This document shows positions 1-6,109 of a stretch of 12,229 nucleotides of DNA, piece after piece. Origin of the DNA: Actinomycetales bacterium. Lineage in GTDB: Bacteria; Actinomycetota; Actinomycetes; Actinomycetales; BWSM-131. The DNA lies in the NCBI GenBank assembly GCA_030149025.1, contig JASBSH010000001.1:1-12229 (forward strand). Direction: 5' to 3'. The notes under the pieces are model-generated. The model was not told where the DNA came from and made no database searches. It saw only the letters and a list, made by a program, of their open reading frames with translations. Both the position numbers and the translations under genes were made by a program. The number at the start of each line of letters is the position of its first letter. The first letter of the stretch is position 1.

Positions 1-6
1 GGGTGC

Positions 7-42
7 GGCGGGCCGGCCCCCCTGGGGGTGGGCCGGCCCGCC
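7..42 (-). terminator. GC-rich hairpin downstream of rplL (attenuator-like)
   Basis: A perfect 13-bp inverted repeat (GGCGGGCCGGCCC at 7-19, complement at 30-42) encloses a 10-nt loop. It starts 27 bp after the rplL stop codon. There is no T-run on the minus-strand exit side, so it is not a classical intrinsic terminator. In many bacteria rpoB follows rplL and the spacer carries a partial attenuator or processing site that sets the ratio of stalk protein to RNA polymerase subunit. This hairpin is in the right place for that role. The presence of rpoB to the left is inferred and lies outside the window. Confidence 0.5.
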
Positions 43-68
43 TCGTCGAGAAGTGCGGGAGCGTCAGC

Positions 69-461
69 TCACTTGAGCGTGACGGTGGCGCCGGCGCCCT
101 CCAGGGCAGCCTTTGCCTTCTCCGCCGCTTCCTTGTTCACGTTCTCCAGGACCGGCTTCGGCGCGCCGTCCACGAGGTCCTTGGCCTCCTTCAGGCCGAG
201 GCTCGTCAGAGCCCGCACCTCCTTGATGACCTGGATCTTCTTGTCGCCAGCGGCCTCGAGGATGACGTCGAACTCGTCCTTCTCCTCGGCGACGGCCTCA
301 CCGCCGCCACCGGCGGCCGGAGCGCCGGCAGCGGCGACGGCCACGGGGGCGGCGGCGGTGACCTCGAAGGTCTCCTCGAACTTCTTCACGAACTCGGAGA
401 GCTCGATGAGCGTCATGTCCTTGAACGCGTCGAGCAGCTCGTCGGTGCTGAGCTTCGCCAT
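69..461 (-). CDS. rplL: 50S ribosomal protein L7/L12
   Basis: 130 residues, the normal length for the multicopy stalk protein that recruits translation GTPases (EF-Tu, EF-G, IF2) to the ribosome. The N-terminal helical dimerisation and L10-binding part (about 1-35, beginning MAKLSTDELLDAF) is followed by an Ala/Gly-rich flexible hinge (about 36-58). The globular factor-binding domain (about 60-130) contains the conserved segment KIQVIKEVRALTSLGLKEAK. The ATG is preceded by a purine-rich ribosome-binding site (AGAAGGGA). It lies 81 bp downstream of rplJ and is presumably cotranscribed with it. That spacer holds a 12-bp tandem duplication. Identification is near certain. Confidence 0.98.
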   Translation of the reverse strand: MAKLSTDELLDAFKDMTLIELSEFVKKFEETFEVTAAAPVAVAAAGAPAAGGGGEAVAEEKDEFDVILEAAGDKKIQVIKEVRALTSLGLKEAKDLVDGAPKPVLENVNKEAAEKAKAALEGAGATVTLK

Positions 462-513
462 GGTGGCGGTCCCTTCTGCTGTGTTCTACGTCTGGTTCTT
501 GCTGTGGTGCAGT

Positions 514-537
514 GCTGATTCGGCTGCTGATTCGGCT
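514..537. repeat. 12-bp tandem duplication in the rplJ-rplL spacer
   Basis: Two perfect adjacent copies of GCTGATTCGGCT (plus-strand reading) occupy 514-525 and 526-537. A third degenerate start (GCTG) runs into the rplJ stop region. It is one of several short duplications confined to spacers of this cluster. No function is evident. The copies could arise by replication slippage. Confidence 0.85.
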
Positions 538-542
538 GCTGG

Positions 543-1106
543 TCAGCTCTCGGTGGCCTCGGGGGCGGGAGCCTCTGCGGCGGCCCCGCCGGTGGACTCG
601 ACCTTGGCGCGCAAGGCGTCCACGGCACGAGCGGCCTGGCTGAGCGGGGCGACGAACAGGTAGGCGGCCTGGTTCAGGGACGCCTGCATCGCACCGGCCA
701 GCTTGGCCAGCAGGACCTCGCGGGACTCCAGGTCCGCGAGCGTGGTGATCGCCTCGGCGTCGAGAGTCCTGCCCTCGAGGAAGCCGGTCTTGATCACCAG
801 TTGGGGGTTCGCCTTGGCGAAGTCGCGCAGGCCCTTGGCGGCCTCCACCGGGTCACCGGTGATGAACGCGATCGCGGACGGCCCGGAGAGCTGGCCGTCG
901 AACGCGTCGACGCCGGCCTCCTTCGCCGCGATGGCGGTCAGCGTGTTCTTCACCACGGCGTACTGAGCGTTCTCACCGAGCGAGCGGCGCAGCTCCTTGA
1001 GCTGGGCGACGGTGAGACCCCGGTACTCGGTCAGCACACCTGCCGTCGAGTTCCGGAAACGCTCCGTCAGCTCGGCGACCGCAGCTGCCTTGTCGGCCTT
1101 CGCCAT
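543..1106 (-). CDS. rplJ: 50S ribosomal protein L10
   Basis: 187 residues from an ATG at 1106 preceded by an excellent ribosome-binding site (GGAAGGAGGG, 2-3 nt from the start). The frame stays open 41 codons further upstream, but that stretch lies in the structured mRNA leader and is not protein-like. L10 anchors the L7/L12 dimers to 23S rRNA. The N-terminal rRNA-binding domain (about 1-130; VLTEYRGLTVAQLKELRRSL and VVKNTL are typical) is followed by the C-terminal helix that carries L12 dimers (about 130-165) and a low-complexity Ala/Pro/Glu tail. It is the first gene of an rplJ-rplL unit with its own candidate promoter and L10 leader, so autoregulation by L10-L12 is likely. Confidence 0.98.
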   Translation of the reverse strand: MAKADKAAAVAELTERFRNSTAGVLTEYRGLTVAQLKELRRSLGENAQYAVVKNTLTAIAAKEAGVDAFDGQLSGPSAIAFITGDPVEAAKGLRDFAKANPQLVIKTGFLEGRTLDAEAITTLADLESREVLLAKLAGAMQASLNQAAYLFVAPLSQAARAVDALRAKVESTGGAAAEAPAPEATES

Positions 1107-1180
1107 GGCCCTCCTTCCGTGGTGGATGCCGGCTCCGAGACGTTCGAGGTGTTGAACGCCCCGACCGGACCCGAACACGG

Positions 1181-1205
1181 AAAAGCCCCGCGCAGATGCA
1201 CGGGG
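1181..1205 (-). terminator. intrinsic terminator/attenuator in the rplJ leader
   Basis: On the minus strand an 8-bp stem (CCCCGTGC / GCGCGGGG, one G-U pair) closes an ATCT loop and is followed by CTTTT. Its arms are at 1198-1205 and 1186-1193, with the T-run at 1181-1184. This is the clearest factor-independent terminator signal in the window. It lies between the candidate promoter and the rplJ start, so it should act as an attenuator of rplJL rather than as an end-of-operon terminator. Confidence 0.75.
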
Positions 1206-1309
1206 CCCGCACGTGAGCCGACTGCCCACGGGAGAACTCGTTCACCTGCGCTGGACGCCCGGGATCGGGACCTTCGGTCACCCGGAGGTGACGACCGGCG
1301 GTCTTCGGC
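1181..1309 (-). promoter_or_regulatory. L10 leader (autoregulatory mRNA element), probable
   Basis: The minus-strand RNA upstream of rplJ begins with CCGAAGACC, as I recall for bacterial L10 leaders. A hairpin (GTCACC-TCCG-GGTGAC, 1277-1292, UNCG-type tetraloop) follows. It is enclosed by an outer GACC/GGTC helix (1300-1303 with 1269-1272) with asymmetric internal loops. A segment containing GCGCAGGTGAACGAG comes next, then the terminator at 1181-1205. In known L10 leaders the L10-L12 complex binds this kind of interrupted helix and represses or attenuates its own operon. The exact fold and ligand binding are inferred. A covariance-model search would settle it. Confidence 0.65.
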
Positions 1310-1315
1310 CCCCTC

Positions 1316-1345
1316 AGGTTACGGGCAGCGCAGCTCAGGCACCAA
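1316..1345 (-). promoter_or_regulatory. candidate promoter for rplJ-rplL
   Basis: On the minus strand, TTGGTG (1340-1345) is followed by an 18-bp spacer and TAACCT (1316-1321). This resembles a vegetative -35/-10 pair and would start transcription near 1309, just before the CCGAAGAC that opens the L10 leader. It lies immediately downstream of the hairpin that follows the response-regulator gene, so rplJL can be expressed independently of the inserted cassette. Confidence 0.45.
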
Positions 1346-1364
1346 ATCGGCCATCGGCACGCAC

Positions 1365-1379
1365 CCGGCCAGCGGCCGG
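1365..1379 (-). terminator. short GC hairpin after the receiver gene
   Basis: CCGGCC and GGCCGG pair across a 3-nt loop (1365-1370 with 1374-1379), one base past the stop codon of the stand-alone receiver. No T-run follows. It could terminate weakly or stabilise the cassette mRNA end. It sits 20 bp upstream of the rplJ candidate promoter. Confidence 0.35.
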
Positions 1380-1380
1380 C

Positions 1381-1824
1381 TCACAGCTGCGGCAGCCGGA
1401 CGACGGTGACGAAGAACTCGTCGATCTGCCGGACCACCTCGATGAAGCGGTGGAAGTCCACGGGCTTCGTGACGTACGCGTTGGCGTGCAGGGAGTAGCT
1501 GCGCAGCACGTCCTCCTCCGCCTCGGACGTCGTCAGCACCACGACCGGGATCCGGCGCAGCTCCGGGTCCTCCTTCAGGGCCGCGAGGACCTCACGGCCG
1601 TCCATCCGGGGCAGGTTGAGGTCAAGCAGCACGAGGTCGGGGGTCGGTGCGTCCGCGTGCTCACCCTGCTTGCGCAGGAACTCCATGGCGGTGACGCCGT
1701 CGTTGACGACGTAGAGGTTGTTCGCGACCTTGTTGTCCTCGAACGCCTCGCGCGTCATGAGGACGTCGCCCGGGTCGTCCTCGACCAGGAGCACGTCGAT
1801 GGCGCGGGTGCTGTCCGACGTCAT
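1381..1824 (-). CDS. single-domain response regulator (Rcp1/CheY-like)
   Basis: 147 residues forming one receiver domain with no output domain. The acidic pocket is at E15-D16-D17 (VLLVEDD), the phosphoacceptor at D68 (LVLLDLNLPRMDG), the switch Thr at T98 (VVVLTTS) and the conserved Lys at K120 (TKPVD). The LTTSEAEEDV and NLPRMDG wording matches the Rcp1 type that often partners phytochrome-like kinases with SHDLQEPLR boxes. The neighbouring kinase has exactly that box. The start codon overlaps the kinase stop (ATGA), so translation is coupled. Likely roles are phosphate relay, phosphate sink for the phosphatase-bearing regulator, or a CheY-like protein-binding output. These roles are inferred. 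The fold and active site are clear. Confidence 0.95.
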   Translation of the reverse strand: MTSDSTRAIDVLLVEDDPGDVLMTREAFEDNKVANNLYVVNDGVTAMEFLRKQGEHADAPTPDLVLLDLNLPRMDGREVLAALKEDPELRRIPVVVLTTSEAEEDVLRSYSLHANAYVTKPVDFHRFIEVVRQIDEFFVTVVRLPQL

Positions 1825-3476
1825 GCTTCTCCTCCCTCTCGTGCCGCATTGCTTACCACCTCGCGGCTCGGGGCCGCCTCATCGGGTGCGGCGCCGGGGA
1901 CGGGTGTCGTCACACCGCCGGCGACGGGAAGGGTCCACCGCACGGTTGTCCCCGAGGTCTGCCGGCCGGGCTCGACGCCCCCTTGCCCCGACGCGGTGTC
2001 GATCCAGATGGCGCCGCCGTGGTACTCGACGATCTTCTTGCACAGCGCCAGGCCGATCCCGGTGCCGGCGTAGACGTCCTTGGGATGCAGGCGCTGGAAC
2101 ACCGCGAAGACCTTCTCGGCGTACTGCGGCTCGATACCGATGCCGTTGTCCGAGCACCACATGTGCCATGTGTCGCCGTCACGGTGGGCGCCGATATGGA
2201 TCCTCGGGGCCTTGTCGTCGCGGAACTTCACGGCATTGCCGACGAGGTTCACCATGAGCTGTGTCAGCAACGGCGCCTCCCCACGCACGATGGGCAGGGC
2301 ATCGCGGGTGACGACTGCGCCGGTCTCCGCTATGGCGGTGTCCAGGTCCCGCAGCGCCCGGTCCAAGCAGGTACCGAGGTCCACGTCCGTCTCCGGCGAG
2401 GTGATCCGGCCGACACGTGAGAACTCGAGCAGGTCGTTGATCAGCTGCTGCATCCGCTTGGCGCCGTCGACGGCGAACTCGATGTACTGGTCGGCGCGCT
2501 CGTCGAGCTGGCCGGCGTACCGCCGCTGAAGCATCTGCGTGAAGCTCGCGACCTTCCGCAGAGGTTCCTGCAGGTCGTGCGACGCGACGTAGGCGAACTG
2601 CTCGAGCTCACGGTTGGAGCGGGCGAGCTCCTGGGTCTGCGCCTCGAGGGTCTCGGCGTTTCGCGCCAGCTGGTCGGTGGCCTGCCTGGCCAGCTCGACC
2701 TCCTGCAGCAGTCGCTGGCGCATCGCCTCCACGTCCCGGCCCAGCTGCTCGATCTCCGGCGGCCCGGTCACGCGCACCCGGTGGGTCAGGTCGCGGTCCC
2801 GGACGACGTGGGTCTCCTTGGCGAGAGCCGTCACCGGTTCGGTGACCCAGCGGCGCAACAGCAGCCAGAGCAGACCCACGCCGACGATCACCGTCGCCGC
2901 CACGGCCAGGACTGCCAGGAACAGCCGCGTCATCTGGTCCTCGAGGACACCGACCTGCACCTCACGCTGCTGCCCGAGCGTCGTGAGGTACTCGCCGTAG
3001 GCGCTGCGGACCTCGTCGAACAGGCGCCGGCCGGTCTCCCCCTGGCCCCCGTCCACCGAAACGTTCTGGCCCGCTTGCACCGCGGCGATGGTCGGCTCGG
3101 CCCACCCGCTCCACCACTCCTGCGACACGCGCCTGGCGGTCGCCAGCGCGGCAGTGGCGCGCGCGTCGTCGGCCAGCAGCTCGTCCAGCCGCGTGGTCGC
3201 CCCTTGCATGTCGGCTGACCGCAGGGCAGCGACGGGTTGGAGCGCCTCCCGGTCCCGGGAGAGCGCATAGCCGCGGATCGCCGCCTCTGCCTCGATCAGC
3301 TGCACGTACTGCTCCTCGGAGAGCGTGACCGCCGAGTAGTAGTTGTCGATGACCTCCGACTGCTGGCGGCGCAGGCCGACGAACAGCGAGGCCGCCACGG
3401 CCACCACCGTCAGGGCCACCAGGGTGACGAGCCCAAGGGCGACCGCCACCCGAGCAGGCAGCCTCAGGCTCCTCAC
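1821..3476 (-). CDS. membrane sensor histidine kinase, CHASE3-HAMP-HisKA-HATPase
   Basis: 551 residues from a GTG at 3476 that overlaps the stop of the upstream phosphatase gene (GTGA), with GAGGG just upstream as ribosome-binding site. TM1 is about 9-34. A CHASE3-like extracytoplasmic sensor (about 37-182) includes EAEAAIRGYALSRD. TM2 is about 185-208, followed by HAMP (about 208-262) and a coiled coil (about 262-295). HisKA has H300 in SHDLQEPLRKV. HATPase_c has the N box N410/N414, the G1 box D443-x-G445-x-G447, FxxF at F457/F460 and the G2 box GTGIGL at 471-476. All catalytic motifs are intact. The C-terminal 30 residues are low complexity. Ligand unknown. Frame-open codons upstream of the GTG lie inside the phosphatase gene and are rejected as coding. 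Probable targets are the two receivers encoded on either side. Confidence 0.95.
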   Translation of the reverse strand: MRSLRLPARVAVALGLVTLVALTVVAVAASLFVGLRRQQSEVIDNYYSAVTLSEEQYVQLIEAEAAIRGYALSRDREALQPVAALRSADMQGATTRLDELLADDARATAALATARRVSQEWWSGWAEPTIAAVQAGQNVSVDGGQGETGRRLFDEVRSAYGEYLTTLGQQREVQVGVLEDQMTRLFLAVLAVAATVIVGVGLLWLLLRRWVTEPVTALAKETHVVRDRDLTHRVRVTGPPEIEQLGRDVEAMRQRLLQEVELARQATDQLARNAETLEAQTQELARSNRELEQFAYVASHDLQEPLRKVASFTQMLQRRYAGQLDERADQYIEFAVDGAKRMQQLINDLLEFSRVGRITSPETDVDLGTCLDRALRDLDTAIAETGAVVTRDALPIVRGEAPLLTQLMVNLVGNAVKFRDDKAPRIHIGAHRDGDTWHMWCSDNGIGIEPQYAEKVFAVFQRLHPKDVYAGTGIGLALCKKIVEYHGGAIWIDTASGQGGVEPGRQTSGTTVRWTLPVAGGVTTPVPGAAPDEAAPSREVVSNAAREGGEA

Positions 3477-4678
3477 TGGATGCCCTCGTGCTCGATCACG
3501 AGCACGGCAACGTCGTCCTGAAGCGGCCCCTCGTTGAGAACCTCCACCTGCTCCAGCAGCCTGTCCAGCATCGCCCCGGTACCCGTGCGGCCCTCGGTGA
3601 GCCCGGGCAGCTGCGAGGCGAGGCGGACCAGGCCGGACACGCCCAGTCGCTCGGGACCGCTGCCGACCTTGCCCTCGATCCACCCGTCGGTGAACAGGAC
3701 GAGCCGCCAGCCGCTGCCCAGCACCAGCGGCATGCCGGGCCACTCGGCGTCCTCACGGAGGCCGAGCATCGGCCCCCGCCCGTCGCCGGACAGCTGGTGG
3801 GGCACGGGGTCGAACAGCAGGGGTGCGTGGTGGCCGGCGAGCCAGACGCGTGCGGAGGTACGGTCAGGGGCGATGACTGCCATGCAGGCGGTCGTGAACA
3901 CCACCTCACTGGACCGCTCGCGGATCAGGACCGCCTGCAACACCGGCAGCAGCCGGTCCGGCGCCGTCCCGGACAGCACGAGGGTGCGCCAGGCGATCCG
4001 CAGGGCGACGCCGAGCGCCGCCTCGTCCGGACCGTGACCGGTCACGTCGCCGATGATCACGAAGACGGTTCCGTCGTCCGTCTCGATGACGTCGAAGAAG
4101 TCGCCGCCGAGGACGGCGTCACGGCCGGGTCGGTAGCGGGTGGTCACGGTGAGCGTGGGGTCGCGAAGCTCCGGACGCGGCAGGAGGCGGCGCTCCAGGC
4201 GGGCGTTCTCCGCCGCCTGGAGGTCCTGGGCGAGCAGCAGCTGGGCCTGCAGCTCAGCGCGGCGGCGCTCGACGGCGTACCCGATGGACCGGCGGATCCG
4301 GTCGTGGTCGACCTGGCCCTTGACCAGGTAGTCCTGGGCACCGGCCGCCACCGCCTCCATGCCGCTGGCCTCGGCGTCGAGGCCGGTCAGGCAGATGATC
4401 GCGGCCCCGTCGCTCTCACCGACGAGGGCATGGAGCGCGCTGAGACCGTAGGCGTCGGGCAGGCCGAGGTCCAGCAGCACGCAGTCGAAGCCCTGCCCGA
4501 CCATGCCGAGCGCCTCGTCGACGGTGCGGGCGCGCTTGAGCTCGGTGATCAGTGCGGACTCGTCCAGCAGGTCCTCGACCAGCAGCGCGTCACCGTCGTC
4601 GTCCTCGACGAGCAGCAGACGCATCAGCTCCCGGTCGCGTGGAGGCGCGGCCGGGTCCGGTCCGCCGGTTGGTGGCAC
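3473..4678 (-). CDS. response regulator fused to PP2C-family Ser/Thr phosphatase (RsbU/SpoIIE type)
   Basis: 401 residues from the preferred GTG at 4678, which has GGGAG five bases upstream. The receiver domain (about 20-135) has phosphoacceptor D70 (VLLDLGLPDAYG), T98 and K120. A helical linker (about 130-165) follows. The PPM/SpoIIE-like phosphatase (about 175-401) has all metal-binding aspartates: D193 in GGDFFDV, D211 in IGDVTGHG, D331 in LFTDGW and D388-D389 in LQDDVAVL. Such proteins usually dephosphorylate an anti-sigma-factor antagonist, releasing a stress sigma factor. No RsbV/RsbW-like gene is in this window, so the substrate is elsewhere or different. An ATG at 4708 has no ribosome-binding site and gives an N-terminus with unusually A-rich third positions. 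An ATG at 4624 is a third option. First gene of the cassette. Confidence 0.93.
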   Translation of the reverse strand: MPPTGGPDPAAPPRDRELMRLLLVEDDDGDALLVEDLLDESALITELKRARTVDEALGMVGQGFDCVLLDLGLPDAYGLSALHALVGESDGAAIICLTGLDAEASGMEAVAAGAQDYLVKGQVDHDRIRRSIGYAVERRRAELQAQLLLAQDLQAAENARLERRLLPRPELRDPTLTVTTRYRPGRDAVLGGDFFDVIETDDGTVFVIIGDVTGHGPDEAALGVALRIAWRTLVLSGTAPDRLLPVLQAVLIRERSSEVVFTTACMAVIAPDRTSARVWLAGHHAPLLFDPVPHQLSGDGRGPMLGLREDAEWPGMPLVLGSGWRLVLFTDGWIEGKVGSGPERLGVSGLVRLASQLPGLTEGRTGTGAMLDRLLEQVEVLNEGPLQDDVAVLVIEHEGIQ

Positions 4679-4706
4679 CTGATCTCCCGATGTCGGTGGT
4701 ACGCGC

Positions 4707-4751
4707 ATCCTAGGTCCGTGTGATCGCGAACCGGCCCGTGTGATCGCGAAC
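4707..4751 (-). promoter_or_regulatory. control region of the signalling cassette with two 16-bp direct repeats
   Basis: CCGTGTGATCGCGAAC occurs at 4716-4731 and again at 4736-4751 (plus-strand reading), a 20-bp period, close to two helical turns. Each copy contains the palindromic core TCGCGA. Immediately downstream on the minus strand is TAGGAT (4707-4712), a good TANNNT -10 element. It would start transcription near 4700, about 22 bp before the GTG at 4678. No good -35 is seen, and the repeats cover the place where it should be. Same-face binding of an activator is plausible. This is inference. Confidence 0.45.
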
Positions 4752-4785
4752 AGGCCGCCCAGCCAGATTCGGCGGGCGGCCTGTT
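4749..4785 (-). terminator. hairpin after rplA, probable end of rplK-rplA transcript
   Basis: AACAGGCCGCCC (4749-4760) is perfectly complementary to GGGCGGCCTGTT (4774-4785) around a 13-nt loop. The 12-bp stem ends in TGTT on the minus strand, without a longer T-run. It lies about 50 bp past the rplA stop codon and before the signalling cassette. It may terminate or attenuate read-through from the ribosomal operon. Its distal arm overlaps the first base or two of one 16-bp direct repeat, so termination and cassette control sites adjoin. Confidence 0.5.
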
Positions 4786-4789
4786 GCGT

Positions 4790-4834
4790 CAGTTGCGGAT
4801 GGTTCAGTTGCGGATGGTTCAGTTGCGGATGATC
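4790..4834. repeat. three tandem 15-bp repeats at the rplA stop codon
   Basis: CAGTTGCGGATGGTT is present at 4790-4804 and 4805-4819, with a third copy at 4820-4834 differing at two bases. The third copy overlaps the rplA stop codon. Read on the minus strand, each unit contains ATCCGCAACTGA, that is, a short tail ending in a stop codon. No function is known to me. Slippage is the simplest origin. Confidence 0.85.
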
Positions 4835-5558
4835 AGCTCGCCTCGGCGGTGACGTCCTCCGCGGCGAGGTTGCGCGTACGGCTCGGGTCCACGGGGATGC
4901 CCGGGCCCATCGTGGTGGAGATGGTCGCCTTGAGCAGGTAGCGGCCCTTGGACGCCGAGGGCTTCAGCCGCAGCACCTCCTCGAGGGCGGCGGCGTAGTT
5001 CTCCAGCAGCTGCTGCTCGCTGAAGGACACCTTGCCGATGATGAAGTGAAGGTTCGCGTGCTTGTCGACGCGGAACTCGATCTTGCCGCCCTTGATGTCC
5101 TGGACGGCCTTGGCGACGTCCATCGTCACCGTCCCGGTCTTCGGGTTCGGCATCAGACCGCGCGGGCCGAGCACCTTGCCCAGACGCCCGACCTTGCCCA
5201 TCAGGTCGGGGGTGGCGACGGCGGCGTCGAAGTCGGTGAACCCGCCCTGCACCTTCTCGATGAGGTCGTCGGAGCCGACGAAGTCCGCGCCGGCCGCCTC
5301 AGCCTGCGTGGCCCGCTCACCGGTGGCGAAGACCAGGACCCGTGCGGTCTTGCCGGTGCCGTTGGGGAGGTTGACGGTGCCCCGGACCATCTGGTCGGCC
5401 TTGCGGGGGTCGACCCCCAACCGGAACGCCACCTCGACCGTCGCGTCGTACTTCGTGGTGGACGTCTCCTGGGCCAGACGGATGGCCTCGATCGGGCTGT
5501 ACAGCCGGTCGCGGTCGACCTTGGCGGCCGATGCTCGGTAGTTCTTGCTGTGGCGCAT
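4833..5558 (-). CDS. rplA: 50S ribosomal protein L1
   Basis: 241 residues from an ATG at 5558 with AGGAGAAACC immediately upstream. The open frame extends 27 codons further but without family resemblance. L1 forms the mobile L1 stalk at the E site and, in many bacteria, represses its own operon. The signature LGPRGLMPNPKTGTV is present at about residues 129-143, along with KYDATVEVAFRLGVDPRKADQMVRG near the N-terminal third. The C-terminus ends EDVTAEAS, with the stop inside a 15-bp tandem repeat array. It lies 119 bp downstream of rplK, in the same orientation. Confidence 0.97.
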   Translation of the reverse strand: MRHSKNYRASAAKVDRDRLYSPIEAIRLAQETSTTKYDATVEVAFRLGVDPRKADQMVRGTVNLPNGTGKTARVLVFATGERATQAEAAGADFVGSDDLIEKVQGGFTDFDAAVATPDLMGKVGRLGKVLGPRGLMPNPKTGTVTMDVAKAVQDIKGGKIEFRVDKHANLHFIIGKVSFSEQQLLENYAAALEEVLRLKPSASKGRYLLKATISTTMGPGIPVDPSRTRNLAAEDVTAEAS

Positions 5559-5662
5559 GGTTTCTCCTGCTCGTGCTCGTGTGGCAGTTCGTGGTCGTCG
5601 GGCCTGCGCCGGCCCTGCCACTGGTTCTCTTCGGTGCAAGCTGGTGGCTGGTGATGACTGGA

Positions 5663-5688
5663 CGTCAGCCCTGAACGTCAGCCCTGAA
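5663..5688. repeat. 13-bp tandem duplication spanning the rplK stop codon
   Basis: Two perfect adjacent copies of CGTCAGCCCTGAA (5663-5675, 5676-5688). On the minus strand the unit contains GTTCAGGGCTGA, the last codons of rplK (V-Q-G-stop), so the gene end including its stop codon is duplicated just downstream. It looks like a slippage duplication. The copy beyond the stop is not translated. Confidence 0.85.
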
Positions 5689-6109
5689 CGGTGATGCCCA
5701 TCGACCGTGCGGTGCCGGCGATGATCTTCTCGGCGGCGTCGAGGTCGTTGGCGTTCAGGTCCTCGAGCTTGCTCTGGGCGATCTCGCGGACCTGGTCGCG
5801 GGTCAGCGTGCCGACCTTGCTCGTGTGCGGCGTGCCGGAGCCCTTGGGCACACCGGCGGCCTTCTTGATCAGCTCTGCGGCGGGTGGCGTCTTGGTGACG
5901 AAGGTGAAGGAGCGGTCCTCGTAGACCGTGATCTCCACCGGCACCACGTTGCCGCGCTGCGACTCGGTCGCGGCGTTGTAGGCCTTGCAGAACTCCATGA
6001 TGTTGACGCCGTGCTGACCGAGCGCAGGGCCGATCGGCGGCGCGGGGGTGGCGGCACCGGCGTTGATCTGCAACTTGATCAGGCCGGCGACCTTCTTCTT
6101 GGGAGGCAT
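5678..6109 (-). CDS. rplK: 50S ribosomal protein L11
   Basis: 143 residues, the usual length. L11 binds the GTPase-associated region of 23S rRNA and is needed for RelA-dependent stringent response in bacteria that have it. The N-terminal domain contains the Pro-rich signature PAPPIGPALGQHGVNIMEFC (about 22-41), which is also the thiopeptide-binding region. The C-terminal rRNA-binding domain (about 72-143) includes GVPKGSGTPHTSKVGTLT. The ATG at 6109 has AAGGA seven bases upstream. The gene is 96 bp downstream of nusG. No separate promoter was recognised in that gap. Confidence 0.97.
   Translation of the reverse strand: MPPKKKVAGLIKLQINAGAATPAPPIGPALGQHGVNIMEFCKAYNAATESQRGNVVPVEITVYEDRSFTFVTKTPPAAELIKKAAGVPKGSGTPHTSKVGTLTRDQVREIAQSKLEDLNANDLDAAEKIIAGTARSMGITVQG

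Noticed and set aside
1107..1229. A 41-residue N-terminal extension of L10
   Set aside because: The region is the structured leader with an intrinsic terminator. A strong ribosome-binding site precedes the ATG at 1106, where L10 homology begins.
3477..3743. An 89-residue N-terminal extension of the histidine kinase
   Set aside because: It overlaps the phosphatase domain in another frame and is Arg/Gly/Ala noise. The GTG overlapping the stop fits coupling, and TM1 begins right after it.
4679..4708. The ATG at 4708 as start of the REC-PP2C gene
   Set aside because: It has no ribosome-binding site, and the first codons have A-rich third positions unlike the rest of the gene. It also overlaps the best -10 candidate. 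The GTG at 4678 with GGGAG fits better, though this is not certain.
3488..4723. A 411-codon plus-strand open frame opposite the REC-PP2C gene
   Set aside because: It mirrors the real gene on the other strand. The translation is compositionally biased and has no recognisable domain.
4790..4834. Tandem repeats as a possible CRISPR array
   Set aside because: Units are 15 bp and directly adjacent with no spacers, and there are no cas genes.
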